30,213 nt of DNA from a virus. The notes beneath the pieces are model-generated. The model saw only the letters and a list, made by a program, of their open reading frames with translations. It did no database searches and was not told the DNA's origin. Positions 6,767 to 13,341 of this stretch are shown piece by piece; position 1 is the stretch's first letter; each line of letters begins with the position of its first letter. The stretch covers positions 1 through 30,213 of IMG/VR virus record IMGVR_UViG_3300036715_000563; one strand, given 5' to 3'. The translations under genes were made by a program, and so were the position numbers.

Positions 6767-6938
6767 CACCGACCACACGCACATATACGAGGTGCTGGCG
6801 TACAATCCAGTTACCCACGTAGGTACAATCCAAGGTAAACTAGGCGTGTATGAGACACCGTTGTGGCCATACATGTTGAAGCGAAGTGGATATACCTACG
6901 TTACGGAGAACGATCATGCCCAGCAGCCCATCGTATAA
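6744..6938 (+). CDS. small protein of unknown function (64 aa)
   Basis: ATG 6744 lies inside the end of the previous gene (23-base overlap) and has AAGGTG upstream. The peptide begins MRLWLKHSTDHTHIYEVLAY and continues as a likely beta-sheet protein. No motif is recognised. It overlaps the start of the HNH gene by 23 bases, giving a chain of three overlapping small genes. Confidence 0.55.
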   Translation: MRLWLKHSTDHTHIYEVLAYNPVTHVGTIQGKLGVYETPLWPYMLKRSGYTYVTENDHAQQPIV

Positions 6939-7182
6939 GCGCGACTATACACAAGAGACAAAAACTTCCCATGCTCGTGGGGAGAAACCAAAGACCGTGC
7001 TACGCAACAAAGCCCGGCGGCTCATGCTTAAAAAAGGCATGGTAAAGCCCGGCCAAGATGTAGACCACAAAGTGCCATTGAGCAAAGGCGGAACAAACAG
7101 CCCAAGCAACTTACGCGCCCGTGCCCCCACAGCAAACAGAGGGTACCCGCGTAACCCAGATGGGTCAATGAAGGGAAATTAA
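6916..7182 (+). CDS. small HNH endonuclease (88 aa)
   Basis: The HNH core is visible at residues about 48-80: VDHKVPLSKGGTNSPSNLR, with the catalytic DH pair, the central Asn and a downstream TANRGYPR segment. This is the compact phage HNH type, which nicks or cuts DNA using one divalent metal ion. The start ATG 6916 has GGAG at 9-12 bases upstream; an earlier ATG at 6886 lacks a good site. HNH proteins of this size accompany terminases in many phages, but here it is among replication genes, so a role in recombination or as a free-standing homing nuclease is equally possible. Confidence 0.8.
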   Translation: MPSSPSYKRDYTQETKTSHARGEKPKTVLRNKARRLMLKKGMVKPGQDVDHKVPLSKGGTNSPSNLRARAPTANRGYPRNPDGSMKGN

Positions 7183-7866
7183 ATGAAGCCGTTAGCGTGG
7201 AGTCATAGCGCACTGAACGACTTTATAACCTGCCCTAAAGCGTACTTCCACAAGCGCATCGCTAAAGATGTACAGGATGTGCCGGGAGAAGCGGCAACGT
7301 GGGGCGACAGGGTGCATAAGGCGTTCGAGGGGTATTTGAAAGGGGTTAGTAGTGCCGAAGTAGAGATACGACTCGACCCCGAGCTGGAGATATATAAAGG
7401 ATATCTGGATGAGATAGCCGCCCGTCCGGGGGTAATGTATGTCGAGCAACAGCTGGCGATCAACAAACAGCTGGAACCGTGCGGCTGGTTCGATAAGGAC
7501 GTGTGGATGCGGGGCATCATTGACGTACTACATGTAGATGGAGACACTGGCACGGTGCTCGACCACAAGACAGGCAAGCCAAAGAATGACCCGAGGCAAC
7601 TCAAACTATTCGCGTTGTTGGTGTTTATCCACCATCCGGAAGTACAGGTTTGTAACTCGGAGTTTCAATGGCTGAAGTTCGGTACTACTGATAGCGCACG
7701 GTATTTGCGTAGCCAAGAAGCGGAACTGTGGCGGGAGATGCTACCGGACCTACTACGGTATCGTACGGCGTTCAAACTGGAAGTGTTTAACCCTAGACCA
7801 TCAGGGTTGTGTAATGGGTGGTGCCCGGTGAAGCAGTGCCAACACTGGAAACCGAAACGTAACTGA
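7183..7866 (+). CDS. PD-(D/E)XK nuclease, Cas4/RecB-like with predicted Fe-S cluster (227 aa)
   Basis: The protein begins WSHSALNDFITCPKAYFHKR, the start typical of RecB/AddB/Cas4-type nucleases. The active-site motifs are GIID (D114) and LDHKTGK (D127 and K129). Four Cys are placed as in Cas4 and AddB: C17 near the N-terminus and C210, C214, C219 near the C-terminus, predicted to hold a 4Fe-4S cluster. Such phage enzymes resect DNA ends for recombination. ATG 7183 follows directly on the HNH gene stop. The gene is followed by a 119-base gap that holds the minus-strand RNA unit. Confidence 0.9.
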   Translation: MKPLAWSHSALNDFITCPKAYFHKRIAKDVQDVPGEAATWGDRVHKAFEGYLKGVSSAEVEIRLDPELEIYKGYLDEIAARPGVMYVEQQLAINKQLEPCGWFDKDVWMRGIIDVLHVDGDTGTVLDHKTGKPKNDPRQLKLFALLVFIHHPEVQVCNSEFQWLKFGTTDSARYLRSQEAELWREMLPDLLRYRTAFKLEVFNPRPSGLCNGWCPVKQCQHWKPKRN

Positions 7867-7869
7867 GCC

Positions 7870-7904
7870 AAAAAATCCCCGCCGAACCGTGAGGTAAGGC
7901 GAGG
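7870..7904 (-). terminator. intrinsic terminator on the minus strand
   Basis: Read on the minus strand, CCTCGCC (7904-7898) pairs with GGCGGGG (7883-7877) through seven pairs including one U-G, then a 2x2 mismatch, then ACC/GGT closing a TCAC loop. ATTTTTT follows at 7876-7870. On the plus strand the U-G pair becomes a C-A mismatch and the run is A6 upstream of the hairpin, so the signal is oriented for minus-strand transcription. Confidence 0.7.
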
Positions 7905-7930
7905 CAAAGGACTCAACGAGGGAGATGAGT
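7870..7930 (-). ncRNA. candidate ~61-nt phage small RNA
   Basis: Promoter and terminator spacing predicts an RNA from about 7930 to 7870 on the strand opposite to all neighbouring genes. It would fold into a 5' hairpin (ACTCA 7930-7926 paired with TGAGT 7915-7911, loop UCUCCCUCGU) and the terminator hairpin with a U6 tail. It has no room for a protein. The C/U-rich loop resembles an anti-Shine-Dalgarno sequence. Transcription is predicted from sequence only. Confidence 0.5.
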
Positions 7931-7936
7931 GCTTCA

Positions 7937-7965
7937 ATTAGAGCATATCCCGTCGCGTCTGTCAA
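7937..7965 (-). promoter_or_regulatory. minus-strand sigma70-type promoter
   Basis: On the minus strand TTGACA (7965-7960), a 17-base spacer and TCTAAT (7942-7937) form a near-consensus promoter; the TG-C just before the -10 box adds an extended -10 element. It lies entirely in the gap between two plus-strand genes and points at the terminator 33 bases beyond its -10 box. It does not share the extended sequence of the two plus-strand promoters. Confidence 0.6.
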
Positions 7966-7985
7966 AAATGTAATGGAGTATTAAC

Positions 7986-8300
7986 ATGACCCCCGAAGGT
8001 AAAGTAAAAGAGCAGGTGAAGAAGTTACTCAAAGCATACGGTGCGTATTACCACATGCCAGTACAGAACGGGATGGGGTCGCCTACACTCGACTTTATCT
8101 GCTGTCTGAATGGCAGGTATATAGCTATAGAAACTAAGGCCCCCGGCAAACTTGCTACCGTCCGCCAGCAGAAGACCATGGAGGAGATATGTGTAGCCGG
8201 AGGCACGGCGCTAGTAATAGATGGCTCGGCGGAACACCTACGCCAGCTACAGGACTGGCTGATATATGTTACAACTACCGATAAGTTGAGCGCACCATGA
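7986..8300 (+). CDS. VRR-NUC domain nuclease (104 aa)
   Basis: This is a stand-alone VRR-NUC protein, a PD-(D/E)XK nuclease of the type found in phages and in FAN1, which acts on branched or flapped DNA. The visible motifs are the N-terminal helix (EGKVKEQVKKLLKAYGAY), PTLDFI with D36, and IAIETKAPG with E49 and K51, followed by the QQ-containing helix (RQQKTMEEI). The length is normal for the phage form. GGAG at 9-12 bases upstream supports ATG 7986. Its stop overlaps the helicase start (ATGA), so the two are probably translated together, as VRR-NUC/SNF2 pairs often are in phages. Confidence 0.9.
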   Translation: MTPEGKVKEQVKKLLKAYGAYYHMPVQNGMGSPTLDFICCLNGRYIAIETKAPGKLATVRQQKTMEEICVAGGTALVIDGSAEHLRQLQDWLIYVTTTDKLSAP

Positions 8301-10810
8301 TAATCCACGAAGAATCAAACTCTATCCTGCTACGGATAAAGAACCCAGAACTGATACGCAAAGTGCTCCCTAAGCATGTACGGGACATATCGGTACAGGG
8401 GCACAACCTGCAGGTGCGGCATGATTTGGACGCCGTAAAAGTCCTGCGTAATCTGGGCATCAAGGCGCCCAGCCCGATACGTACTCAGTACAACTGGCCG
8501 GGTAGGTTCGTACCGTTTGAGCACCAGAAAACCACGGCGGAGTTCCTGACGTTCTATAGTAAGGCGTTCGTGCTAAATGAAATGGGCTGTGTAGACGCTA
8601 ACACTGAGTACCTATCCCCCACTGGATGGCGACGCATATCAGACTACGACGGCGGGGAGGTCACGCAGTACGACAAGGACACGGGCGAAGGCTCTTTTGT
8701 GCAACCTACCGAATACGTCAAGTATCCGTGCAAGGAGATGATACGGTTCAAAACTACCCGGGGGGTGGACCAGCTACTAAGCGCAGAGCACCGAGTAGCC
8801 TACGTCGCATCCACGGGGGGGTTCATGGTAAAGTCTGCACAGGAGATAGAGACCGCGTATCGCAAGTCCAAGCGAGGCTGGGCAGGGCGGTTCATAACCA
8901 CGTTCGCCGGGAGCGGTGGGGAGGGAGTACCCCTCAATGACGCAGAATTACGGGTGATGGTTGCCGTAATTGCAGATGGGCACTTCGGGAAGGCGACGCC
9001 ATGGTGTGTAGTACGATTGAAGAAGCCGCGCAAAATAGCACGGCTTCGGGAGCTGTTAAGCAATGCAAGCATAGAGTACGTGGAGACCCAACCCGATTAC
9101 TCAGGCGCCGAAGGGTTCAGCGTGTTCAAGTTCTACGCACCTGCTCGGGAAAAAGAGTTCGGGGAGCGGTACTGGCAGGCTACCCCCGCACAGCTACAAG
9201 TGGTGGCGGACGAGGTGTGGCGATGGGACGGGGCAGTTCGGAAAGCGGGTGGGGTAGACTTCTACTCAACCTCCAAAGCGTCTGCAGATTTCGTACAGTA
9301 TTGTTTTTCCGCAGTGGGGAGAACAGCCACGATGTCATGCACCCCGCGTCAGAAATACAAGGACCTGTATGTTGTCCACGTGCAGGCAAGTGCCAAGTTA
9401 CGCTACCTGAAGGGGGCAACCACAGCGGGGGCGAAGAATAATAACGTGTGGCGGGAGGCATCGCCGGACGGGTTCAAGTATTGCTTCGAGGTGCCCAAGA
9501 CGTTCCTCGTTATGCGTCGTAACGGGTGCGTGTTCATAACCGGAAACACATCGAAAACAGCCAGTGCGCTGTGGGCAGCGGACTACCTCATGCGTATCGG
9601 CAAGATACACAAGGTGCTGATTATATCGCCGCTGTCCACGCTCGAACCAGTATGGCAGCAGGAGATTTTCGATGTGCTCATGCACCGCTCTAGCGTGCTA
9701 CTGCACGGGGCGCGGGATAAACGGTTTGACCTTTTGGCGTCCGATGCAGACTTCTACATAATAAACCCTGACGGGGTGGGGATCGTCGCAGATACGGTTC
9801 GTAAGCGCCTTGACATCGACTTGGTTATTATTGACGAGGCTGCTGCGTACCGTAACGGCACCACAAAACGATATAAAGACCTGCTGAAACTGCTACGCCC
9901 TGACGTTAGACTGTGGTTGATGACGGGCACTCCATGCCCGAACGCCCCGACCGACGCATGGGCGCTGGCGAAGCTGGTAAACCCCACGAAGGTGCCGCAA
10001 TACTTCACCTCGTGGAAGCGGCAGACCATGATGCAGATTACCTCGTATAAGTGGGTGCCGCGCCCAGACTCGTACGATATGGCGTTCCAGGCAATGCAAC
10101 CGGCTATACGGTTCAAGAAGTCAGAGTGTCTGGACTTGCCACCAGTAACGTACGAAAACCGCACGTGTGAGCTATCACCGGAACAGAAGCAAGCATATAA
10201 GGAAATGAAGAACTACATGGCGGCTGAAGCCTCTAGTCACCAGATCACTGCGGTCAACGCGGCAGACCAAGTGGGTAAGCTGCGGCAGATACTATGTGGT
10301 GCGTTCAAGAACCCAGATACCGAGGAATACGTAGCTATGGACCATGCGCCGCGATTGAAGGTGTTGCTAGAGTGCATACAGGATGCAGGGGCGAAAGTGT
10401 TGGTGATAGTTCCATACAAGGGCATCATCAACATACTAAAGGAGGAAGTAGAGAAGCACTACACCTGCGACATTCTGAACGGCGACGTGTCGCGTACTAA
10501 GCGTACCGAGATTATTACTCGGTTCCGCCGCGAGACCGACCCGCACGTACTGCTGTGCCACCCGAAGGTAATGGCACATGGTCTGACACTTACCGAGGCC
10601 GATATGGTGGTGTTCTATGCGCCCATATACTCGAACGAGGAGAGCCAGCAAGTCATGGACCGAATCAACCGTCCGGGGCAGAAGCTAAAGATGACAATTG
10701 TTCGTATAGGGGGTGCGACGCTGGAGTGGAGTATCTACGCAATGGTTGAAGGCAAACGCCTGTCGCAGGAAAGCATACTTGAGCTATATAAAAAAGAATT
10801 GGAGGTATAG
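8297..10810 (+). CDS. SNF2-family helicase/translocase, interrupted by an intein (837 aa precursor, 517 aa mature)
   Basis: After removal of the intein (residues 98-417) the protein is a compact SNF2-type superfamily 2 ATPase. The rejoined Walker A loop reads NEMG-TSKTASALW; the usual second Gly of GTGKT is Ser here. Motif II is IIDEAAAYRNG (D513, E514), motif III LMTGTP at about 540, and the C-terminal RecA domain carries the motif V/VI region MAHGLTLTEADMVVFY and QQVMDRINRPGQ with the arginine finger. Such phage proteins are thought to move on duplex DNA or remodel forks and recombination intermediates. The start overlaps the VRR-NUC stop. Promoter P2 follows the stop directly. Confidence 0.93.
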   Translation: MIIHEESNSILLRIKNPELIRKVLPKHVRDISVQGHNLQVRHDLDAVKVLRNLGIKAPSPIRTQYNWPGRFVPFEHQKTTAEFLTFYSKAFVLNEMGCVDANTEYLSPTGWRRISDYDGGEVTQYDKDTGEGSFVQPTEYVKYPCKEMIRFKTTRGVDQLLSAEHRVAYVASTGGFMVKSAQEIETAYRKSKRGWAGRFITTFAGSGGEGVPLNDAELRVMVAVIADGHFGKATPWCVVRLKKPRKIARLRELLSNASIEYVETQPDYSGAEGFSVFKFYAPAREKEFGERYWQATPAQLQVVADEVWRWDGAVRKAGGVDFYSTSKASADFVQYCFSAVGRTATMSCTPRQKYKDLYVVHVQASAKLRYLKGATTAGAKNNNVWREASPDGFKYCFEVPKTFLVMRRNGCVFITGNTSKTASALWAADYLMRIGKIHKVLIISPLSTLEPVWQQEIFDVLMHRSSVLLHGARDKRFDLLASDADFYIINPDGVGIVADTVRKRLDIDLVIIDEAAAYRNGTTKRYKDLLKLLRPDVRLWLMTGTPCPNAPTDAWALAKLVNPTKVPQYFTSWKRQTMMQITSYKWVPRPDSYDMAFQAMQPAIRFKKSECLDLPPVTYENRTCELSPEQKQAYKEMKNYMAAEASSHQITAVNAADQVGKLRQILCGAFKNPDTEEYVAMDHAPRLKVLLECIQDAGAKVLVIVPYKGIINILKEEVEKHYTCDILNGDVSRTKRTEIITRFRRETDPHVLLCHPKVMAHGLTLTEADMVVFYAPIYSNEESQQVMDRINRPGQKLKMTIVRIGGATLEWSIYAMVEGKRLSQESILELYKKELEV
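8588..9547 (+). mobile_element. intein with LAGLIDADG-type homing endonuclease domain (320 aa)
   Basis: The in-frame insert begins at Cys98 (CVDANTEYLSPTGW, block A), has SAEHRV (block B) near residue 170, and ends with block F/G, YCFEVPKTFLVMRRNGCVF then ITGN with Asn417; the +1 residue is Thr418. The penultimate residue is Gly rather than the usual His. Between the splicing blocks lie two endonuclease motifs, VMVAVIADGHFG with D227 and VWRWDGAV with D311, so both acidic residues are present and the nuclease may be active. It interrupts the Walker A loop between MG and TSKT, a site that can work only after splicing. Boundaries are given by the block consensus. Confidence 0.92.
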
Positions 10811-10811
10811 G

Positions 10812-10841
10812 TTGACATAGACACGAAATACAAGGTATAAT
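10812..10841 (+). promoter_or_regulatory. sigma70-type promoter P2
   Basis: TTGACA (10812-10817), an 18-base spacer and TATAAT (10836-10841) lie 24 bases before the ATG at 10866, immediately after the helicase TAG. It shares with P1 the leading GGTTGACATAGA, the AAGG.ATAATAG block and CTAACT plus a GGGAGA binding site, so both are copies of one promoter type. It likely drives the 10866-12882 operon. Confidence 0.8.
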
Positions 10842-10865
10842 AGTCACACTAACTGGGAGAACGAG

Positions 10866-11282
10866 ATGAGCGAAACATCTGGAATTGCTATCCACACGGA
10901 TAAGCTACTGAAAGCGTATATCAAAATACGCGATCAGAAAACGGAGGAGTCCCGAGTTTGGGGTGAACGGGAAGCTAAGCTAAACGGCGACCTAAAGGCG
11001 ATTGAGTTAGAGCTGCTTCGGCGCTCGCAAGAGGAGGGGGTGACAGGGTACAAAGTAGCAGGGGTAGGAACAGCGTTCCAAGCAACAACTACCAAGGTGT
11101 CTATTGCAGACGACGTGGTGTTCTACCAATTCGTGAAAGATACCGGCGACTTAGATTTCCTAGAGCGCCGAGTGTCCTCGAAGCATGTAACAGAATATAT
11201 GGCAGCCAACGACGGACGGTTGCCTCCGGGTATCAACACATTCCGCGAGCTTAATATGCGGATTCGACGAGGAGATAAGTAA
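10866..11282 (+). CDS. conserved phage protein next to replication genes (138 aa)
   Basis: The N-terminal 55 residues form a helical hairpin (LLKAYIKIRDQKTEESRVW, then ELLRRSQEEGV), followed by a beta segment (GTAFQATTTKVSIAD) and a C-terminal helix ending in PPGINTFRELNMRIRR. This order, with a 'lPpGin' motif near the end and a basic tail, is that of a widespread phage family of unknown function that usually lies beside single-strand binding or exonuclease genes. It starts behind P2 with GGGAGA as binding site and ends in TAATG overlap with the exonuclease. A recombination accessory role is inferred from context only. Confidence 0.75.
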   Translation: MSETSGIAIHTDKLLKAYIKIRDQKTEESRVWGEREAKLNGDLKAIELELLRRSQEEGVTGYKVAGVGTAFQATTTKVSIADDVVFYQFVKDTGDLDFLERRVSSKHVTEYMAANDGRLPPGINTFRELNMRIRRGDK

Positions 11283-11818
11283 TGGCAAAGGCTTCACAGG
11301 TAATGGTCGACCTTGAGACCATGGGGAAGAATAGCAATTCCGCTATCATATCCATCGGCGCTTGTAAGTTCGACCTCAATGGCGATGCTATAGGTGAGAA
11401 GTTCCACCTAGTAGTTGATTTGGAGTCTAGTATTCGGACGGGGGGTGTACTGGATGCGTCCACGGTTATGTGGTGGATGCAACAGTCGGATGCGGCTAGA
11501 GCGGTGTTTAATGCCAAGCGAGCGTATGACATCAACGCAGCCCTAGGCGAGTTTACCGCGTGGTTCGGCCCGAAGTCGCTACCCACTTGGGGTAATGGGG
11601 CTACCTTCGACAACGTAATACTCCGTAGCGCGTACGATAGAGTAGGCATAGCACCCCCGTGGGCGTACTGGGATGACCGGTGCTACCGCACAATGAAGAA
11701 TATGGCGCCTAGTGTGCCATTGGTAAAACAAGGCGTGGCACACAACGCACTTGACGATGCAATACAACAGGCTATGCACTTGCAGGCCATCACTAAACAC
11801 TTAGGAGTAAAAGCATGA
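11282..11818 (+). CDS. DEDD-family 3'-5' exonuclease (178 aa)
   Basis: The motifs of a DnaQ-like (DEDDh) exonuclease are present: VDLETMG with D10 and E12, GNGATFDNVIL with D110, and HNALDDAIQQ with H154 and D158/D159. The overall pattern, with IISIGACKFD and WWMQQSDAAR between motifs, matches the phage group related to Rv2179c and the exonuclease domain of RecE-type proteins. It would degrade DNA or RNA from the 3' end with two metal ions. It overlaps its neighbours by TAATG upstream and ATGA downstream and is translated with the SSB-like protein. Confidence 0.88.
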   Translation: MAKASQVMVDLETMGKNSNSAIISIGACKFDLNGDAIGEKFHLVVDLESSIRTGGVLDASTVMWWMQQSDAARAVFNAKRAYDINAALGEFTAWFGPKSLPTWGNGATFDNVILRSAYDRVGIAPPWAYWDDRCYRTMKNMAPSVPLVKQGVAHNALDDAIQQAMHLQAITKHLGVKA

Positions 11819-12882
11819 ATACAGCATTAGTAGCGATTGATTCCACAGCAGTGGCCCCAGCATACGCTGACGCATTTTTCAGGGAAGAAGGTAACGTCGC
11901 CGCGAAAGTCACCATCCCAAGCCTGTCGTTCAAAGGCAAGGTATGGCGTGTATCCCTAGACGGTAGCGAGACTGTCCTGACCCGCAAGAACCAAGATGGC
12001 GAGGATGAGCCGACACCTATCGTCAAGATGGTGGTGCTCAACTTCTTGAAGTCACGTAGCCGTGCGTACTATGAAGGCGCGTATGAGGAAGGCAAAGCAG
12101 CAGCTCCGCGCTGTGCATCCATCGACGGTGTTGCCCCTGACGCATCCGTAGCCGAGCCTATGAGTTCTACCTGCGCGTCATGCCCCATGTCAGTTAAAGG
12201 CTCTAAGGTCAACGACAGTGGCAAGGCCACAGTTGCTTGCGCCCAGAACAAGCGATTGGTCGTAGTACCATCGGCCAAGTTGGACTTCCAGCCATTGCTG
12301 TTACGTCTCGCCCCTACGTCTATGTGGGACAAAGACAACAAGGAAAACGAGGCTAAAGGCTGGTTTGCTTGGGACCAATATGTGGACTGGCTGCGCACTA
12401 AAGGCGTTAACCACACGGCTAAGGTAGTCACAAGCATCAAGTTTGACTCCCGCGTCGCCTACCCTAAGTTGCTATTCAAGGGCGCTGGCTGGTTAGATGA
12501 GGCAAGCATGAACGCGGCGGCAAAGGTCTGGAACTCCGAAGCCGTGACCGATATCCTGAATGGCAAGGAGTTTGCCGCAGTAAAGCCAGTCGGTAGCGAA
12601 GGTATAGCCCCAGAAGGTGACGATGACGAGGCAGCACCGGCACCAGCACCTACGCCAGCACCTGCGCCAGCACCTGCGCCTAAAGCTAAGGCCGCACCTA
12701 AACCTAAGCCAGCGCCAGTAGCACCGGCACCAGTTGCGGCAGTTGATGATGACGACGAAGGTGGCGACATATTCCAACCAGCGGCGGCACCAGCACCAGC
12801 ACCCATAACAATGACAACAACACCAGCACCAGCCACAGTAGCTGCAGGCTTGGCAGGTTTAATGGCTGAGTGGGACGACTAA
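11815..12882 (+). CDS. putative single-stranded DNA-binding protein, SSB-like (355 aa)
   Basis: The N-terminal 250 residues carry SFKGKVWRVSLDGSE and other beta-rich segments that could be an OB-type fold, plus Cys at about 99, 120, 123 and 141 (including TCASCP) that could bind zinc. Residues about 270-315 and 322-345 are Pro/Ala linkers (for example APAPAPTPAPAPAPAP) interrupted by the acidic run DDDDEGGD; the protein ends LMAEWDD. A disordered linker ending in a short acidic tip is the arrangement of SSB and of T7 gp2.5, where the tip recruits replication proteins. The position between exonuclease and primase-helicase supports this. Homology to a named family was not recognised, so function is inferred from organisation. 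Confidence 0.55.
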   Translation: MNTALVAIDSTAVAPAYADAFFREEGNVAAKVTIPSLSFKGKVWRVSLDGSETVLTRKNQDGEDEPTPIVKMVVLNFLKSRSRAYYEGAYEEGKAAAPRCASIDGVAPDASVAEPMSSTCASCPMSVKGSKVNDSGKATVACAQNKRLVVVPSAKLDFQPLLLRLAPTSMWDKDNKENEAKGWFAWDQYVDWLRTKGVNHTAKVVTSIKFDSRVAYPKLLFKGAGWLDEASMNAAAKVWNSEAVTDILNGKEFAAVKPVGSEGIAPEGDDDEAAPAPAPTPAPAPAPAPKAKAAPKPKPAPVAPAPVAAVDDDDEGGDIFQPAAAPAPAPITMTTTPAPATVAAGLAGLMAEWDD

Positions 12883-12900
12883 AAGTAACTTAGACTAACC

Positions 12901-12919
12901 TGGGGGCTTCGGCCCCCCA
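12901..12919 (+). terminator. UUCG hairpin, possible terminator
   Basis: GGGGGC (12902-12907), a TTCG loop and GCCCCC (12912-12917) form a very stable GC stem closed by a UUCG tetraloop, 18 bases after the SSB-like gene stop. The following sequence (ACTTATTG) is only weakly U-rich, so it may terminate partly, or set the 3' end of the mRNA and give differential expression of the downstream genes. Confidence 0.55.
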
Positions 12920-12937
12920 CTTATTGAGGGGAATACA

Positions 12938-13285
12938 ATGCCACGCACACTAGACCGAGACACCATCGACACGATTAACAACGTACATAAACAGCAGAGC
13001 GACCGAGTAGCCCCTGCGCTGGGGCACGAGATGATAGCTGCTAACCTGCCACTGCTTGGGGTAGCCGCCCTACTTCGCGTATCCGCCCCTACCGCACTCC
13101 GGTGGATGAAGGGTGAGACCACGCCGAAAGAAGTTTACCACCGAAGCATACGCAAGCTAACAGCCATGATACGCAGAGCCAAGCGGGATAAGGTTGTGCC
13201 GCTAACAGGGTCATACCCACAGCGAATGTTAAAGCTACAGGAACTGGTGGCTACATATCGAACAGCCCCCACGGACGACAATTAA
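12938..13285 (+). CDS. helix-turn-helix DNA-binding protein (115 aa)
   Basis: Residues about 33-60 contain the helix-turn-helix LLGVAALLRVSAPTALRWMK followed by GETTP, the form of MerR/XRE-like single-domain regulators in which a second helix reads DNA. The rest is helical and basic (IRKLTAMIRRAKRDK), suitable for DNA contact. GAGGGG upstream supports ATG 12938. It sits between the terminator-like hairpin and the primase gene, so it may regulate the module locally or assist replication initiation. No operator was identified. Confidence 0.65.
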   Translation: MPRTLDRDTIDTINNVHKQQSDRVAPALGHEMIAANLPLLGVAALLRVSAPTALRWMKGETTPKEVYHRSIRKLTAMIRRAKRDKVVPLTGSYPQRMLKLQELVATYRTAPTDDN

Positions 13286-13287
13286 GA

Positions 13288-13317
13288 TTGACCACGGGGT
13301 AGGTAGGGGAGGACAAT
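13288..13317 (+). promoter_or_regulatory. weak promoter-like sequence
   Basis: TTGACC (13288-13293), 18 bases and GACAAT (13312-13317) lie in the 56-base gap before the primase-helicase gene. Both boxes deviate from consensus and the extended P1/P2 sequence is missing, so this is only a candidate promoter. Confidence 0.25.
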
Positions 13318-13341
13318 ACCTCTCTCACGGCGGGGGAACTA

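Noticed and set aside
7925-7984. 19-codon frame (MSASIRAYPVASVKNVMEY) in the gap before the VRR-NUC gene
   Set aside because: The purine-rich sequence upstream is too close to the ATG, the peptide has no feature, and the same bases are better explained by the minus-strand promoter and RNA.
8626-9441. Alternative plus-strand frames inside the intein (104 and 146 codons)
   Set aside because: They overlap the intein in other frames, have no binding site and read as basic, motif-free sequence.
12459-12836. Long minus-strand frames opposite the SSB-like gene (Gly/Ala-rich)
   Set aside because: They mirror the Pro/Ala repeat codons of the plus-strand gene; no binding site and low complexity only.
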